A stretch of DNA of 64,000 bases from NCBI RefSeq assembly GCF_900115145.1, contig NZ_FOVL01000001.1, positions 62,001-126,000 of the forward strand. The letters run 5' to 3'. Positions 18,525 to 29,481 of this stretch are shown piece by piece (position 1 is the stretch's first letter; each line of letters begins with the position of its first letter). The DNA comes from Salegentibacter flavus (GTDB lineage: Bacteria > Bacteroidota > Bacteroidia > Flavobacteriales > Flavobacteriaceae). The notes beneath the pieces were generated by a model. It did not search any database and had not been told where the DNA came from. It worked only from the letters and a program-made list of their open reading frames with translations. Both the position numbers and the translations under genes were made by a program.

Positions 18525-19889
18525 TTACCCGAAAAGATGACTCACCACATCTTCAATTTTGGCGACTTTAATGATCTCTATGGAAAAATTATTTTTAGGG
18601 ATCTTGCTTTGTTTTGCGATCATAATTTTTGCGAAACCGAGTTTCTCAGCCTCCATAATTCGCTGCTCTACCTTGGTCACAGGTCTAATTTCCCCCGCAA
18701 GACCAACTTCAGCGGCAAAGCAAATGTCTTTTTCAACCGCAATATCTTCATTGGAAGACAGAATTGCTGCGACCACTGCAAGATCAATTGCGGGATCGTC
18801 TACGCTTATTCCTCCGGTTACATTGAGAAAGACATCTTTCGCTCCCAGGCGGAATCCGGCTCGTTTTTCCAGCACTGCCAGCAGCATATTAAGTCTTTTC
18901 ACATTATAACCGGTTGCCGAGCGTTGGGGAGTACCATATACAGCTGTGCTAACCAAAGCCTGAATCTCAATCATCAACGGGCGCATCCCTTCGAGGGTGG
19001 CCGAAATAGCAGTCCCGCTGAGGTCTTCGTCATTTTTAGAGATAAGTATTTCAGAAGGATTGGTCACTTCCCTCAACCCGCTGCCCTGCATCTCGTAAAT
19101 TCCCAGTTCGTGGGTAGAACCAAAGCGGTTTTTGTGAGCGCGAAGGATTCGGTACACGTGATTTCGGTCGCCTTCAAACTGAAGAACGGTGTCTACCATA
19201 TGTTCCAAAACTTTAGGGCCCGCGATACTGCCTTCCTTGGTGATATGACCAATAAGAATTACAGGAGTATCGGTTTCCTTGGCGAATTTTATAAGTTCGG
19301 CGGTGCATTCCCTTATCTGGGAAATACTGCCGGGAGAACTTTCTATATAATCGCTGTGAAGGGTTTGAATTGAATCTATGATCACCACCTGTGGCTCTAC
19401 AGTTTCTATATGCCTAAAAATATTTTGAGTCTTGGTTTCGGTTAGAATATAACAGTTCGCCGGATTGGGATTGATGCGTTCAGCCCGCATTTTTATCTGC
19501 TGCTGACTTTCTTCGCCGGAAACATATAGCACCTTATAATTTAGCTGAAGCGAAATCTGAAGCAGCAAAGTGCTTTTCCCGATTCCCGGTTCACCACCGA
19601 GCAAAGTGAGAGAACCGGGCACGAGACCGCCACCCAAAACCCTGTCTAATTCATTGTTTGAGGTTTTCCAGCGATTTTCGGGAGAGGTCTCGATCTCGGC
19701 AATTTTTAGGGGCCGATTTGCCCTTTTGGTTTCTTTAGAAGCAGGAGTTTTCCAGTCTTTGGGATCCGGTTTTTGTACCAGTTCTTCAACTATAGTGTTC
19801 CATTGCCCGCAGGCCGAACATTTTCCCTGCCATTTTGAATATTGGCTGCCACAATTCTGGCAGTAAAAAGTAGTCTTTGCCTTAGCCAT
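18525..19889 (-). CDS. radA: DNA repair protein RadA
   Basis: A 454-residue RecA-like ATPase that processes recombination intermediates. Domains in order: an N-terminal C4 zinc finger (CQNCGSQYSKWQGKCSACG), a RecA-like core with Walker A GGEPGIGKSTLL, the RadA-specific KNRFG motif (AHKNRFGSTHELGIYEM), and a C-terminal Lon-protease-like domain (GYNVKRLNMLLAVLEKRAG onward). All key motifs are intact and the length is typical. It lies inside the minus-strand panC operon, 21 bases after the esterase-like gene. Confidence 0.97.
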   Translation of the reverse strand: MAKAKTTFYCQNCGSQYSKWQGKCSACGQWNTIVEELVQKPDPKDWKTPASKETKRANRPLKIAEIETSPENRWKTSNNELDRVLGGGLVPGSLTLLGGEPGIGKSTLLLQISLQLNYKVLYVSGEESQQQIKMRAERINPNPANCYILTETKTQNIFRHIETVEPQVVIIDSIQTLHSDYIESSPGSISQIRECTAELIKFAKETDTPVILIGHITKEGSIAGPKVLEHMVDTVLQFEGDRNHVYRILRAHKNRFGSTHELGIYEMQGSGLREVTNPSEILISKNDEDLSGTAISATLEGMRPLMIEIQALVSTAVYGTPQRSATGYNVKRLNMLLAVLEKRAGFRLGAKDVFLNVTGGISVDDPAIDLAVVAAILSSNEDIAVEKDICFAAEVGLAGEIRPVTKVEQRIMEAEKLGFAKIMIAKQSKIPKNNFSIEIIKVAKIEDVVSHLFG

Positions 19890-19910
19890 TTAAGCTTCTG
19901 AATTTTTATG

Positions 19911-21059
19911 CTAATAACCGAAATCTTTTTTAATCGCATCGGCTTTGGCAAGCATAAAATCGGTGTCCAGGAAGGCAATTTTTTCTTGTCCGTAGGCTTT
20001 CTGGTAGGTTCGCATCGCCTTTCTGGGGTTTCCTGTTTCCTCTTCATAGCGCGCCTCAAAATAGGTGGCTAGCATTGTCCCGGGATAATGATTCTCTGCC
20101 ATTTTACTTAGTTCGTGGTAATCATCCCAGCGGCGGGTTTTTTCTATAGCGTTGTAAATTGCCATAAAATCGTTCAGTCTTATTTGCTTCTCTACGTGAA
20201 AAAGCTCGTTTATGGTTTCGTATTTGTCCGTAAGATATTCAACCGGTGAAATAGAAGTTTGCAGGAGGACCTCGTTATAATCTTTTACAGATATTGGACT
20301 GTAAACCTTGAACATGCTTGACAATGCCGAAGGAATAGCTTTTCCTACCAAAGAATAATGTGTGGTGTTCTCGAAATTGTCGAAATGGTATTCAACCATT
20401 TTATTATCCAAAGTCTTTAACTGATTATCAAAAGAAAGTATTTTTTCCTTGAGCTGAGCAATATCGTCACTTCCCGTAGCCAGGTAGTACCATTTTTTTG
20501 TTTCAGACTTAGCCAGGGAGTTGGTGATCCTTTCCGTCATTTGAGGAGCAAGGTCCGGACTAAGGTTTATATAACCGTCAAAAAGGGGATCGGGCTTGAA
20601 GAGGTAATAATTAATAAAGTTAGAAGTGAAATCGTGACCTAGGATTACCCTAAAATCGGTTGTACGGTATTTATTATCTAAATACTGCATCAATTCCATT
20701 CCCAGGAATTCAAAAAAGGCTGCACCATCGCCGGATGGGAGAAAATTTTGCTCGTCGTAAGCGGCATCATATTCACGACTGCCGTACTGATTGATTCCTA
20801 CAACGATCATTTCGGGAGCATCTTCCCAGTAGGAATAATAATCTACATTCCCGGCAACAGGCTCAAAGAGATAGTCGCCGTCCAGTACGATCATTACCGG
20901 ATAGATTTTTTCAGTATTTGCCTCATAATTCCGCGGTAACTGAATTTTTAATTGTCTTTCTTCCCCGAGTTTTTCAGAGTTAATCGTTTCGTAAAGGGTT
21001 TGTGAAAATGTGAATATTGGAGCAAGAAATGCTGCCATTAAGAGTAATTTTTTCATCAT
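19911..21059 (-). CDS. Esterase-like alpha/beta hydrolase with Asp at the nucleophile site
   Basis: A 382-residue secreted protein. A signal peptide ends near residue 20 (APIFTFSQ). Residues 30-250 resemble the esterase D family (VMIVLDGDYLF; INLSPDLAP). The nucleophile elbow reads VILGHDFTSNF, with Asp143 where the family has Ser in G-x-S-x-G. A candidate acid (Asp198 or Asp199) and histidine (His234 in NTTHYSLV) remain. It may be catalytically dead, or it may use an aspartate nucleophile as dehalogenases and epoxide hydrolases do. The last 100 residues are helical and TPR-like. It sits in the panC operon between the flippase-like gene and radA. Confidence 0.75.
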   Translation of the reverse strand: MMKKLLLMAAFLAPIFTFSQTLYETINSEKLGEERQLKIQLPRNYEANTEKIYPVMIVLDGDYLFEPVAGNVDYYSYWEDAPEMIVVGINQYGSREYDAAYDEQNFLPSGDGAAFFEFLGMELMQYLDNKYRTTDFRVILGHDFTSNFINYYLFKPDPLFDGYINLSPDLAPQMTERITNSLAKSETKKWYYLATGSDDIAQLKEKILSFDNQLKTLDNKMVEYHFDNFENTTHYSLVGKAIPSALSSMFKVYSPISVKDYNEVLLQTSISPVEYLTDKYETINELFHVEKQIRLNDFMAIYNAIEKTRRWDDYHELSKMAENHYPGTMLATYFEARYEEETGNPRKAMRTYQKAYGQEKIAFLDTDFMLAKADAIKKDFGY

Positions 21060-21092
21060 AGGTGTTAAATTGATTATAGAACCCCAAGATAA

Positions 21093-22061
21093 TCAATTAT
21101 TCTTACGGTTAAAAACAGGAAGTAAAATGAAGGAGAGTGCGCCCAGTACAAGCACTAAAAGGGTTTGTGTCCCCCAGGTAAGCCAGCCAAAGGCCTCCCC
21201 GGATTGTTTGCTTATCCCGAAAAGCACAAGAATGGCGCCAATAGCTACCGGATAAACGCCAATTCCGCCATTTGTTGCTGAAATTGCCAGCGAACCTACG
21301 ACAAAGGCGGCAAGCATCATACCCGTTCCAGGGGGTGCCATTTCAGGCACAGAGAAACTTATGACGTAAAACATTAGGAGGTACATCAGCCAGATAAACA
21401 GGGTATGGAAAAGGAAAGCCCATTTTTGTTTCATTCGGAAAATGCTACGCATACCTTCGATTAGACCTTGTGCCAAATTTCTGATTTTGACCAGGAAAGG
21501 TAGGTTGGAGCGTTTTATTAACCAGATGCCTCCTACCCCTGCCAGTAGCAGCAGAAATAATATTGTGATAGTAATTAGTGGGTTGATCTGATTAGTTTTA
21601 AAATAAGTGAGTAGATGTTCGGTTTGCAGGATAAGCGTAAAACCCATAATTGCGAGCATAACCACTATATCGGCAATCCTTTCAGAAATTATAGTGCCGA
21701 AGGCTTTTTCAAAAGGAATTTTTTCATAGCTGGAAAGCGTAGCAGCCCGAAGAACTTCCCCGGATCGTGGAATGCCAAAATTGGCCAGGTAACCCGCCAT
21801 AACTGCCATAAAAGAATTTGCGAAGCGGGGTTTGTACCCCATAGGTTCCAGCATATACTGCCACCGGTATGCACGGGACATATGTGAAAGTGTACCAAAA
21901 ATGAGGGAAAGAATTAGCCAAAGTGGGTTGGCATTTATGATATTGTCTAAAAGCTCCCGACGTTCCTCTGGGGTTGCGCTTTGAAGGGAATACCAAATGA
22001 AAATAAACCCGAGTAGTAGGGGGAGAATAATCTTTAGTATTTTTATAGTTTTTTTGTTCAA
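21093..22061 (-). CDS. Flippase-like integral membrane protein (LPG synthase TM family)
   Basis: A 322-residue protein with about seven or eight hydrophobic segments. It matches the membrane domain of lysylphosphatidylglycerol synthases and UPF0104 proteins. Visible landmarks are SHMSRAYRWQYMLEP after the second segment, FGIPRSGEVLRAATLSSYEKIPFEKAFGT in the middle, and a C-terminal NGGIGVYPVAIGAIL. There is no synthetase domain, so its role is probably in lipid or glycan transfer rather than lysylation. It starts 5 bases after panD. Confidence 0.85.
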   Translation of the reverse strand: MNKKTIKILKIILPLLLGFIFIWYSLQSATPEERRELLDNIINANPLWLILSLIFGTLSHMSRAYRWQYMLEPMGYKPRFANSFMAVMAGYLANFGIPRSGEVLRAATLSSYEKIPFEKAFGTIISERIADIVVMLAIMGFTLILQTEHLLTYFKTNQINPLITITILFLLLLAGVGGIWLIKRSNLPFLVKIRNLAQGLIEGMRSIFRMKQKWAFLFHTLFIWLMYLLMFYVISFSVPEMAPPGTGMMLAAFVVGSLAISATNGGIGVYPVAIGAILVLFGISKQSGEAFGWLTWGTQTLLVLVLGALSFILLPVFNRKNN

Positions 22062-22066
22062 AAAAA

Positions 22067-22417
22067 TTAACTCAACAGGTTGTTTTCTTCGTTAGGAAAT
22101 ACCAATGAGGGCTTAAATGTTTTAGCTTCTTCAAATTCCATTATGGCATAGGCAATAAGGATAAGTACATCGCCTTTGGCTACTTTTCTTGCAGCCGCAC
22201 CATTTAGGGTTATTTCTCCAGAATTTCTGGGTCCGGGAATAACGTAGGTCTCCAGGCGTTCGCCATTATTATTATTAACAATCTGGACTTTCTCGCCTTC
22301 TATGATGTTAGCCGCATCCATAAGGTCTTCATCTATGGTTATGCTGCCAATATAATTAAGATCTGCGCCCGTTACTTTTACGCGATGAATTTTAGATTTT
22401 ACTACGTGTACCTGCAT
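22067..22417 (-). CDS. panD: Aspartate 1-decarboxylase
   Basis: A 116-residue pyruvoyl enzyme that makes beta-alanine for pantothenate. The self-cleavage site is Gly24-Ser25 in [14 protein letters not shown], with the preceding [11 protein letters not shown] as in E. coli Pan[21 protein letters not shown] near residue 75 is the conserved second half. It begins 6 bases after panC, so both are made together and supply CoA precursors. Confidence 0.97.
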   Translation of the reverse strand: MQVHVVKSKIHRVKVTGADLNYIGSITIDEDLMDAANIIEGEKVQIVNNNNGERLETYVIPGPRNSGEITLNGAAARKVAKGDVLILIAYAIMEFEEAKTFKPSLVFPNEENNLLS

Positions 22418-22423
22418 TTCTAA

Positions 22424-23272
22424 TTAATTTAGAGCTATATTATCAATTAAGCGAACTTCCCCGGCATAGGCTGCGATAAAAGCACGATAATCCTGCCCTT
22501 TTCTTTTTCGGTTTATTTTTTTCAGGGATGAGGCCTCAGCAATTTCGAAGTATTCCAGCTTTAAAAAGGGGTGATTTTCGAACTGAGCATTGACCCAATC
22601 GGTGATGTAGTTAACACTTTTTGTGCCAAATAAGTCCCTGGATTTCAGCAGGGTTTGGTGTATAAATGCGGCGTTTTCCCGCTGTGTGGGGTTCAGGAGT
22701 TCATTCCTCGAACTACGGGCCAAGCCGTTAGCTTCCCTAAGTATGGGGCAGCCAATTACCTCTACCGGAAGATTCTCGTCTTTTGTTAATTTACGAATAA
22801 CTTGTAATTGTTGATAATCTTTCTGCCCAAAGAAAGCTTTGTGAGGTTTTACTATTTCAAAAAGCATTTTTACTACTGTGCCCACTCCGTCAAAATGTCC
22901 TGCGCGGAACTTTCCTTCCATAACCTCACCCAGACTTCCAAAATCAAATTCTTCTGAAATAACATTTTCGCCATAAAGCTCGTAAGCAGTAGGGGCAAAA
23001 ACCCATAAATTTGGGTTCAGGGTTTCCAGTAAATCTATATCTTTCTGCAGGCCACGTGGATACTTCTCAAGATCCTGAGGATTATTGAATTGCGTGGGAT
23101 TCACGAAGATGCTCACCACAACCTGGTCACAGATCTTTTCAGCGTTTTGCACCAACGACAGATGTCCTTCGTGAAGCGCACCCATAGTAGGCACTAATCC
23201 CAGGGTTTTTCCCTGAGATTTAAGCTTGCTCACCGCCGTTTGAAGGGCCTCTTTTTTCTTAAAAATCTGCAT
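22424..23272 (-). CDS. panC: Pantothenate synthetase
   Basis: A 282-residue ATP-dependent ligase that joins pantoate and beta-alanine. The adenylation motif appears as VPTMGALHEGHLSLV, with the HIGH-like HEGH. FFGQKDYQQLQVIRKL and SSRNELLN are the other conserved blocks. Length is typical. It is the first gene of an apparent six-gene operon (panC, panD, flippase-like, esterase-like, radA, M23) in which no gap exceeds 35 bases. A TAAGTTTG promoter element lies just upstream. Confidence 0.97.
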   Translation of the reverse strand: MQIFKKKEALQTAVSKLKSQGKTLGLVPTMGALHEGHLSLVQNAEKICDQVVVSIFVNPTQFNNPQDLEKYPRGLQKDIDLLETLNPNLWVFAPTAYELYGENVISEEFDFGSLGEVMEGKFRAGHFDGVGTVVKMLFEIVKPHKAFFGQKDYQQLQVIRKLTKDENLPVEVIGCPILREANGLARSSRNELLNPTQRENAAFIHQTLLKSRDLFGTKSVNYITDWVNAQFENHPFLKLEYFEIAEASSLKKINRKRKGQDYRAFIAAYAGEVRLIDNIALN

Positions 23273-23295
23273 ATTATCAAAAAATTAACAGCGTG

Positions 23296-23303
23296 CAAAC
23301 TTA
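23296..23303 (-). promoter_or_regulatory. -7 element of the panC operon
   Basis: The minus strand reads TAAGTTTG, matching TAnnTTTG, 24 bases upstream of the panC ATG. No well-placed -33 element was found. Confidence 0.5.
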
Positions 23304-23334
23304 ATATATTAAGGGCAATCTGCATAAAATTTTG

Positions 23335-23342
23335 TAATTTTG
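23335..23342 (+). promoter_or_regulatory. -7 element of the GT5-like gene
   Basis: TAATTTTG is an exact match to the Bacteroidota -7 element. It predicts a leader of about 35 bases before the ATG at 23383 and is divergent from the panC promoter. Confidence 0.5.
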
Positions 23343-23382
23343 CGTGTTTTTTATTCGCAACTGCAATTAAAGCAATGAATTT

Positions 23383-24195
23383 ATGAAAGATAAGAGGATA
23401 TTGTACGTCTCGTCTGAAGTTATACCTTACCTACCTGAAACCGAAATATCATCCACGTCTTTTGAAGCCGCAAAAATGGTAAACAACCTTGGGGGGCAAA
23501 TTAGAATATTTATGCCTAGGTTTGGTAATATCAATGAACGTCGCCACCAGTTACACGAAGTGATTCGACTCTCTGGGATGAATTTGGTGATCAACGATCT
23601 TGATATGCCTTTAATCATAAAAGTGGCCTCTATACCTAAAGAAAGGATGCAGGTTTATTTTATTGATAATGAAGACTATTTCAAGCGGAAGGCTACCCTT
23701 ACCGATGAAGATGGGAACCTTTTCGATGATAATGACGAGCGCGCCATCTTTTTTGCAAAAGGTGTGATCGAAACCGTTAAAAAATTAAACTGGTCTCCCG
23801 ATATAATTCACGTTCACGGGTGGCTTGCTTCCTTATTGCCGCTCTATTTAAGACGTTATTACGGTAACGAACCGCTTTTTAATAATGCAAAAATTGTGAC
23901 CTCGGTGTACAATCAAAGTTTCGATGGTACGTTAAGTGAAGATATGCAGGAAAAAGTATTGTTTGACGGAATGGAAAATCAGGACTTGAAACACCTGAAA
24001 AATCCAAATTATGTTAACCTGATGAAAACCGCTGCCGATCATTCTGATGCTCTTATCCAGGGCAGTGAAGAAATCCCGGCCGAGTTGTCTGATTATATGA
24101 CCAAACTTAAAAAACCTATACTTCCTTATAAAAATCGGGAAGAATTCACCCAGGCCTATCAGGATTTTTACACCGAAAAAGTTTTACCCCAATAG
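23383..24195 (+). CDS. GT5 N-domain protein (glycogen/starch synthase-like, short)
   Basis: A 270-residue protein that matches only the N-terminal half of glycogen synthase. ILYVSSEVIPYLPETE and GGQIRIFMPRFG follow the family's opening strand and loop, and HVHGWLASLLPLYLRRYYG matches the HxHDW region. Two key features are missing: the K-x-G-G-L sugar-nucleotide loop is replaced by PETEISSTSFEAAK, and the GT-B C-terminal catalytic domain is absent. The Asp of HxHDW is Gly146. It is therefore unlikely to be a glycogen synthase despite the usual annotation. The DUF4270 gene follows 12 bases later, so the two are probably cotranscribed. Confidence 0.8.
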   Translation: MKDKRILYVSSEVIPYLPETEISSTSFEAAKMVNNLGGQIRIFMPRFGNINERRHQLHEVIRLSGMNLVINDLDMPLIIKVASIPKERMQVYFIDNEDYFKRKATLTDEDGNLFDDNDERAIFFAKGVIETVKKLNWSPDIIHVHGWLASLLPLYLRRYYGNEPLFNNAKIVTSVYNQSFDGTLSEDMQEKVLFDGMENQDLKHLKNPNYVNLMKTAADHSDALIQGSEEIPAELSDYMTKLKKPILPYKNREEFTQAYQDFYTEKVLPQ

Positions 24196-24207
24196 AAAAA
24201 ATACCGA

Positions 24208-25770
24208 ATGAATTTTAAAAGATTGACAAGCAAAATTGCAGCGCTTTTGGCTGTAAGCTTTGTTTTAGTAGCATGTGATGATGAGTTTAGTACTGTAGGA
24301 GGAGAAATAATCGAAAACCCTACCGATGTAGAATTGCAGAAACTGGAAGTGACAACTTACAGTAAAAAAATAAATTCAGTACAAACCAACAACCTTTCAG
24401 ATTATTTACTTGGAGTATATAGCGACCCCGTTTACGGGGAAACCGCAGCGAGCATTTTTTCCCAGCTTTCCCTCACTACAACCAATCCTGGTTTTGGAGA
24501 TAATACCCAATTAGATAGCGTAGTTCTTACTATTCCGTTTTATAGTACCGAAGGTGAAAGTGATGAAGAGGGGAATATTGAATATAGCCTGGATTCTATT
24601 TTTGGGGAAGGAAGCTTCAAGCTTTCAGTTCAGGAATCACGTTATTTTTTAGCCGATTTCGATCCTGATGCCGATTTTCAGAGTCGCCAGAAATATTATT
24701 CAGATCAACAAGATCTTATTGAGCAAAACCTTGTGGGCGATGTGCTTTATGAAAATGATAATTTTGAACCTTCTTCAGAGGCAATCGTGAATTATGGTTA
24801 CGATGAAGTAGGAGAAGCAGACACCACCACAACCGGGCCCGCTTTGAGAATAAAACTTCCTGTAGATTATTTTCAGCAGAAGATAATAAACAAAGAAGGA
24901 TCATCAGAATTAAGCAATAATAATAACTTCAGAGACTATTTCCGAGGCCTTTTTCTAAAAGCCGAAGCGAATAACGATGCAAGTAGCCAAATTCTTCTTA
25001 ATCTGGGTAAAGGGGATGTAAATCTTTATTATACCTATGAAGCAGAAGAAACCAATGATGATGGAGATGCTGAAACGGTTGAAAAGGGAGGGAGTTATCA
25101 ACTAAAGTTTGGCAGCAATGCTGTGAATACTTTTGAAGGTGAATTCCCAGCAGATGTGCTCCAGGCCATTACTGCTGCAGACACTGAAAACGGGGAAGAG
25201 AATATTTTCCTTAAAGGTGGTGAGGGAAGTATGGCAATAATTGAGCTCTTTGAAAATGAATCCGAAATAGAAGAACTAAAAGAAAATAACTGGCTCATTA
25301 ATGAAGTTAATCTTCAGTTTTATGTGAACCAGGACTTTATGGCGGGCGCACAGGAACCTGACAGGTTGTATGTCTATGATTTGGAAAACAACAGGATTAT
25401 TGCTGATTATTCTTTTGCCGAGCAATTTATTGGTGACTTTAATCCTGAAGACCCTTCAGAATCAATGAAGACTTTTTCAAAACCCCTGGAGCGGGATGAA
25501 AATGAAAACGGAATAAAATATAGCTTAAATCTTACTCAGCACGTTAATCAAATTCTCAATAACGAAGGAGAGAACGTCAAACTTGGTTTAGTGATTACAC
25601 AAAACATAAATCAAACCGCTAACTCTGCTGTAAGAGATAGTGGAGAAGTAAGCCGTGTGCCAGCGATGTCTGTTTTGGCGCCTCTGGGAACGGTCCTTTA
25701 TGGGAATGCGGCTGAAGATGAAGAGAAGCAACCTAAACTTTGGATTTATTATACCCGAACCACAGAATAA
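24208..25770 (+). CDS. DUF4270 lipoprotein
   Basis: A 520-residue outer-membrane-type lipoprotein. The signal peptide ends in SFVLVACDDEFS, giving lipidation at Cys23. The DUF4270 region begins TVGGEIIENPTDVELQKLEVTTYS and includes VYSDPVYGETAASIFSQLSL, a well-conserved opening in Bacteroidota. The rest is beta-rich and acidic, ending LAPLGTVLYG and PKLWIYYTR. Its function is unknown. It lies between the GT5-like gene (12-base gap) and glmS (37-base gap), suggesting an envelope role. Confidence 0.85.
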   Translation: MNFKRLTSKIAALLAVSFVLVACDDEFSTVGGEIIENPTDVELQKLEVTTYSKKINSVQTNNLSDYLLGVYSDPVYGETAASIFSQLSLTTTNPGFGDNTQLDSVVLTIPFYSTEGESDEEGNIEYSLDSIFGEGSFKLSVQESRYFLADFDPDADFQSRQKYYSDQQDLIEQNLVGDVLYENDNFEPSSEAIVNYGYDEVGEADTTTTGPALRIKLPVDYFQQKIINKEGSSELSNNNNFRDYFRGLFLKAEANNDASSQILLNLGKGDVNLYYTYEAEETNDDGDAETVEKGGSYQLKFGSNAVNTFEGEFPADVLQAITAADTENGEENIFLKGGEGSMAIIELFENESEIEELKENNWLINEVNLQFYVNQDFMAGAQEPDRLYVYDLENNRIIADYSFAEQFIGDFNPEDPSESMKTFSKPLERDENENGIKYSLNLTQHVNQILNNEGENVKLGLVITQNINQTANSAVRDSGEVSRVPAMSVLAPLGTVLYGNAAEDEEKQPKLWIYYTRTTE

Positions 25771-25807
25771 AAAACAATTAACTTAACTACTACCAATAAC
25801 TTAAATT

Positions 25808-27655
25808 ATGTGCGGAATTGTTGGTTATATTGGGCATAGGGATGCTTATCCTGTAGTGCTCAAAGGGCTTCAGAGACTGGAATATCGCGGTTACGATAGT
25901 GCCGGGATTGCTCTTTATGACGGAGAAGAACTTAAACTTTGTAAGACTAAAGGCAAAGTTGCAGATTTAAAAGAAAAACTTGAAAGTTCAATTTCCACTA
26001 AAGGAAATGTTGGGATAGGGCATACCCGTTGGGCTACTCACGGAGTGCCAAACGATGTGAATTCTCATCCTCATTATTCAAATTCAGGAAATCTTGTAAT
26101 AATTCACAATGGGATTATTGAAAATTATGATGCCCTTAAAAAAGAGCTGAAAACCCGTGGATATACCTTTGAAAGCGATACTGATACCGAAGTCCTTGTA
26201 AATCTTATTGAAGATGTTTCAAACAAGGAAGGTGTAAAATTAGGGAAAGCCGTGCAAATCGCGCTGAATCAAACCGTGGGGGCTTATGCTATCGCTGTTT
26301 TCGATAAAAGAAAACCAAATGAGATAGTTGTTGCCCGTTTAGGAAGTCCGTTGGCTATAGGGGTTGGAGAAGATGAATTCTTTATTGCCTCAGATGCTTC
26401 CCCATTTATTGAATATACCAACAACGCTATCTACCTGGAAGATGGGGAAATGGCTGTTGTGCGAAGAGATAAAGGTGTAAAAGTCAGAAAAATCAAAGAT
26501 GATTCTCTTGTAGATCCTTATATTCAGGAGCTTCAGCTTAACCTTGAGCAAATTGAAAAAGGTGGTTACGAGCACTTTATGCTGAAGGAAATTTATGAAC
26601 AACCCAGTGCTATAAGTGATACTTTTCGCGGAAGAATGCTTGCTGATAAGGGTATTGTCAGAATGGCCGGGGTTGATGATAATATTGAAAGAATCTCCAA
26701 CGCTAAAAGAATTATAATAGTTGCCTGCGGAACTTCCTGGCACGCCGGGCTGGTTGCAGAGTATATTTTCGAAGATCTGGCGCGTATTCCTGTGGAGGTA
26801 GAATATGCCTCTGAATTCAGATATCGTAACCCGATTATTTCAGAAAATGATGTAGTGATCGCGATTTCTCAGAGTGGAGAAACAGCCGATACTATGGCGG
26901 CGATTAAGCTAGCCAAAGAAAAGGGTGCTTTTGTTTTTGGGGTTTGTAATGTGGTAGGTTCTTCTATTTCACGTGAAACTCACGCGGGTGCATATACCCA
27001 CGCGGGGCCCGAAATTGGAGTCGCTTCAACCAAAGCCTTTACAACCCAGATTACCGTATTGACTTTAATGGCGCTTAAACTGGCCAAACATAAAGGGACA
27101 ATTTCTCATCCGGACTTCATGCTTCTTCTTCAGGAGATGGAACGTATTCCCGGGAAGGTTAAACTTGCCCTGGAGTCTAACGAGAATATAAAATTTATCG
27201 CCGATATTTATAAAGACGCGAGAAACTGCCTGTACCTTGGTAGGGGCTTTAACTTTCCGGTAGCACTGGAAGGCGCTCTGAAGTTGAAAGAAATTTCTTA
27301 TATACACGCAGAAGGTTATCCTGCTGCCGAAATGAAGCACGGGCCTATCGCGCTGATTGATGAACATATGCCTGTTATTGTGATTGCAACTAAAAAGGGA
27401 CATTATGAAAAGGTTGTGAGCAATATACAGGAGATCAAATCCAGAAGCGGAAAGATTATTGCTGTGGTTACCAAGGGGGATGAAGAAGTTAGAGACCTTG
27501 CAGACCACGTGATCGAAGTGCCGGAAACTATGGAACTTTTGACTCCGTTGTTGACTACCATCCCGCTTCAGTTATTATCATACCATATTGCGGTGATGCT
27601 CGGTAAGAATGTAGACCAGCCAAGAAATTTGGCTAAATCGGTAACAGTAGAATAA
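25808..27655 (+). CDS. glmS: Glutamine-fructose-6-phosphate aminotransferase (isomerizing)
   Basis: A 615-residue enzyme that makes glucosamine 6-phosphate, the entry to peptidoglycan and LPS amino sugars. The glutaminase domain begins MCGIVGYIG, exposing Cys2 as nucleophile after Met removal. GIGHTRWATHG and NSHPH follow. Two SIS domains bind the sugar phosphate (IVACGTSWHAG, ISQSGETADT, YLGRGFNFPVALEGALKLKE). The terminus AKSVTVE is the conserved C-tail. All parts are intact. No ribozyme-like sequence was seen upstream. An intrinsic terminator follows. Confidence 0.98.
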   Translation: MCGIVGYIGHRDAYPVVLKGLQRLEYRGYDSAGIALYDGEELKLCKTKGKVADLKEKLESSISTKGNVGIGHTRWATHGVPNDVNSHPHYSNSGNLVIIHNGIIENYDALKKELKTRGYTFESDTDTEVLVNLIEDVSNKEGVKLGKAVQIALNQTVGAYAIAVFDKRKPNEIVVARLGSPLAIGVGEDEFFIASDASPFIEYTNNAIYLEDGEMAVVRRDKGVKVRKIKDDSLVDPYIQELQLNLEQIEKGGYEHFMLKEIYEQPSAISDTFRGRMLADKGIVRMAGVDDNIERISNAKRIIIVACGTSWHAGLVAEYIFEDLARIPVEVEYASEFRYRNPIISENDVVIAISQSGETADTMAAIKLAKEKGAFVFGVCNVVGSSISRETHAGAYTHAGPEIGVASTKAFTTQITVLTLMALKLAKHKGTISHPDFMLLLQEMERIPGKVKLALESNENIKFIADIYKDARNCLYLGRGFNFPVALEGALKLKEISYIHAEGYPAAEMKHGPIALIDEHMPVIVIATKKGHYEKVVSNIQEIKSRSGKIIAVVTKGDEEVRDLADHVIEVPETMELLTPLLTTIPLQLLSYHIAVMLGKNVDQPRNLAKSVTVE

Positions 27656-27677
27656 AATATTCAGAATAAATATTTAC

Positions 27678-27711
27678 AAAAGCCTTTCAGATTTAATTTT
27701 GAAAGGCTTTT
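27678..27711 (+). terminator. Intrinsic terminator after glmS
   Basis: A 12-bp stem (27678-27689 with 27700-27711) followed by a run of T. Confidence 0.85.
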
Positions 27712-27820
27712 TTTACGAGCTTATTTTCCGCAGAAATTAAGAATAATCTGCCTTTAGCAGATATCGGTTTATGTAGCAAAAAGTTATTTGAGCAGGGGTA
27801 TGATTTTATCAAGAAAAAAC

Positions 27821-27828
27821 TATCTTTG
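27821..27828 (+). promoter_or_regulatory. -7 element of atpDC
   Basis: TATCTTTG matches TAnnTTTG and predicts a leader of about 90 bases before atpD. The leader itself shows no recognised riboswitch. Confidence 0.5.
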
Positions 27829-27921
27829 CAGCCTGAAAATAACCTGTTTGGAATTTTGATTAATAATAATTTCCCGGCGGTGTTTTTTAAGATTTTTAAA
27901 TACTAAACATTAAAGAATTAG

Positions 27922-29439
<1,518 letters not shown>

Positions 29440-29481
29440 AAGCCTTTCCGCAAATGCGGAAGTTCAAAACATTAGATAACT

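Noticed and set aside
18393-19373. 326-codon plus-strand frame
   Set aside because: It is antisense to radA and the start of the M23 gene, both well supported; its translation matches no family I know.
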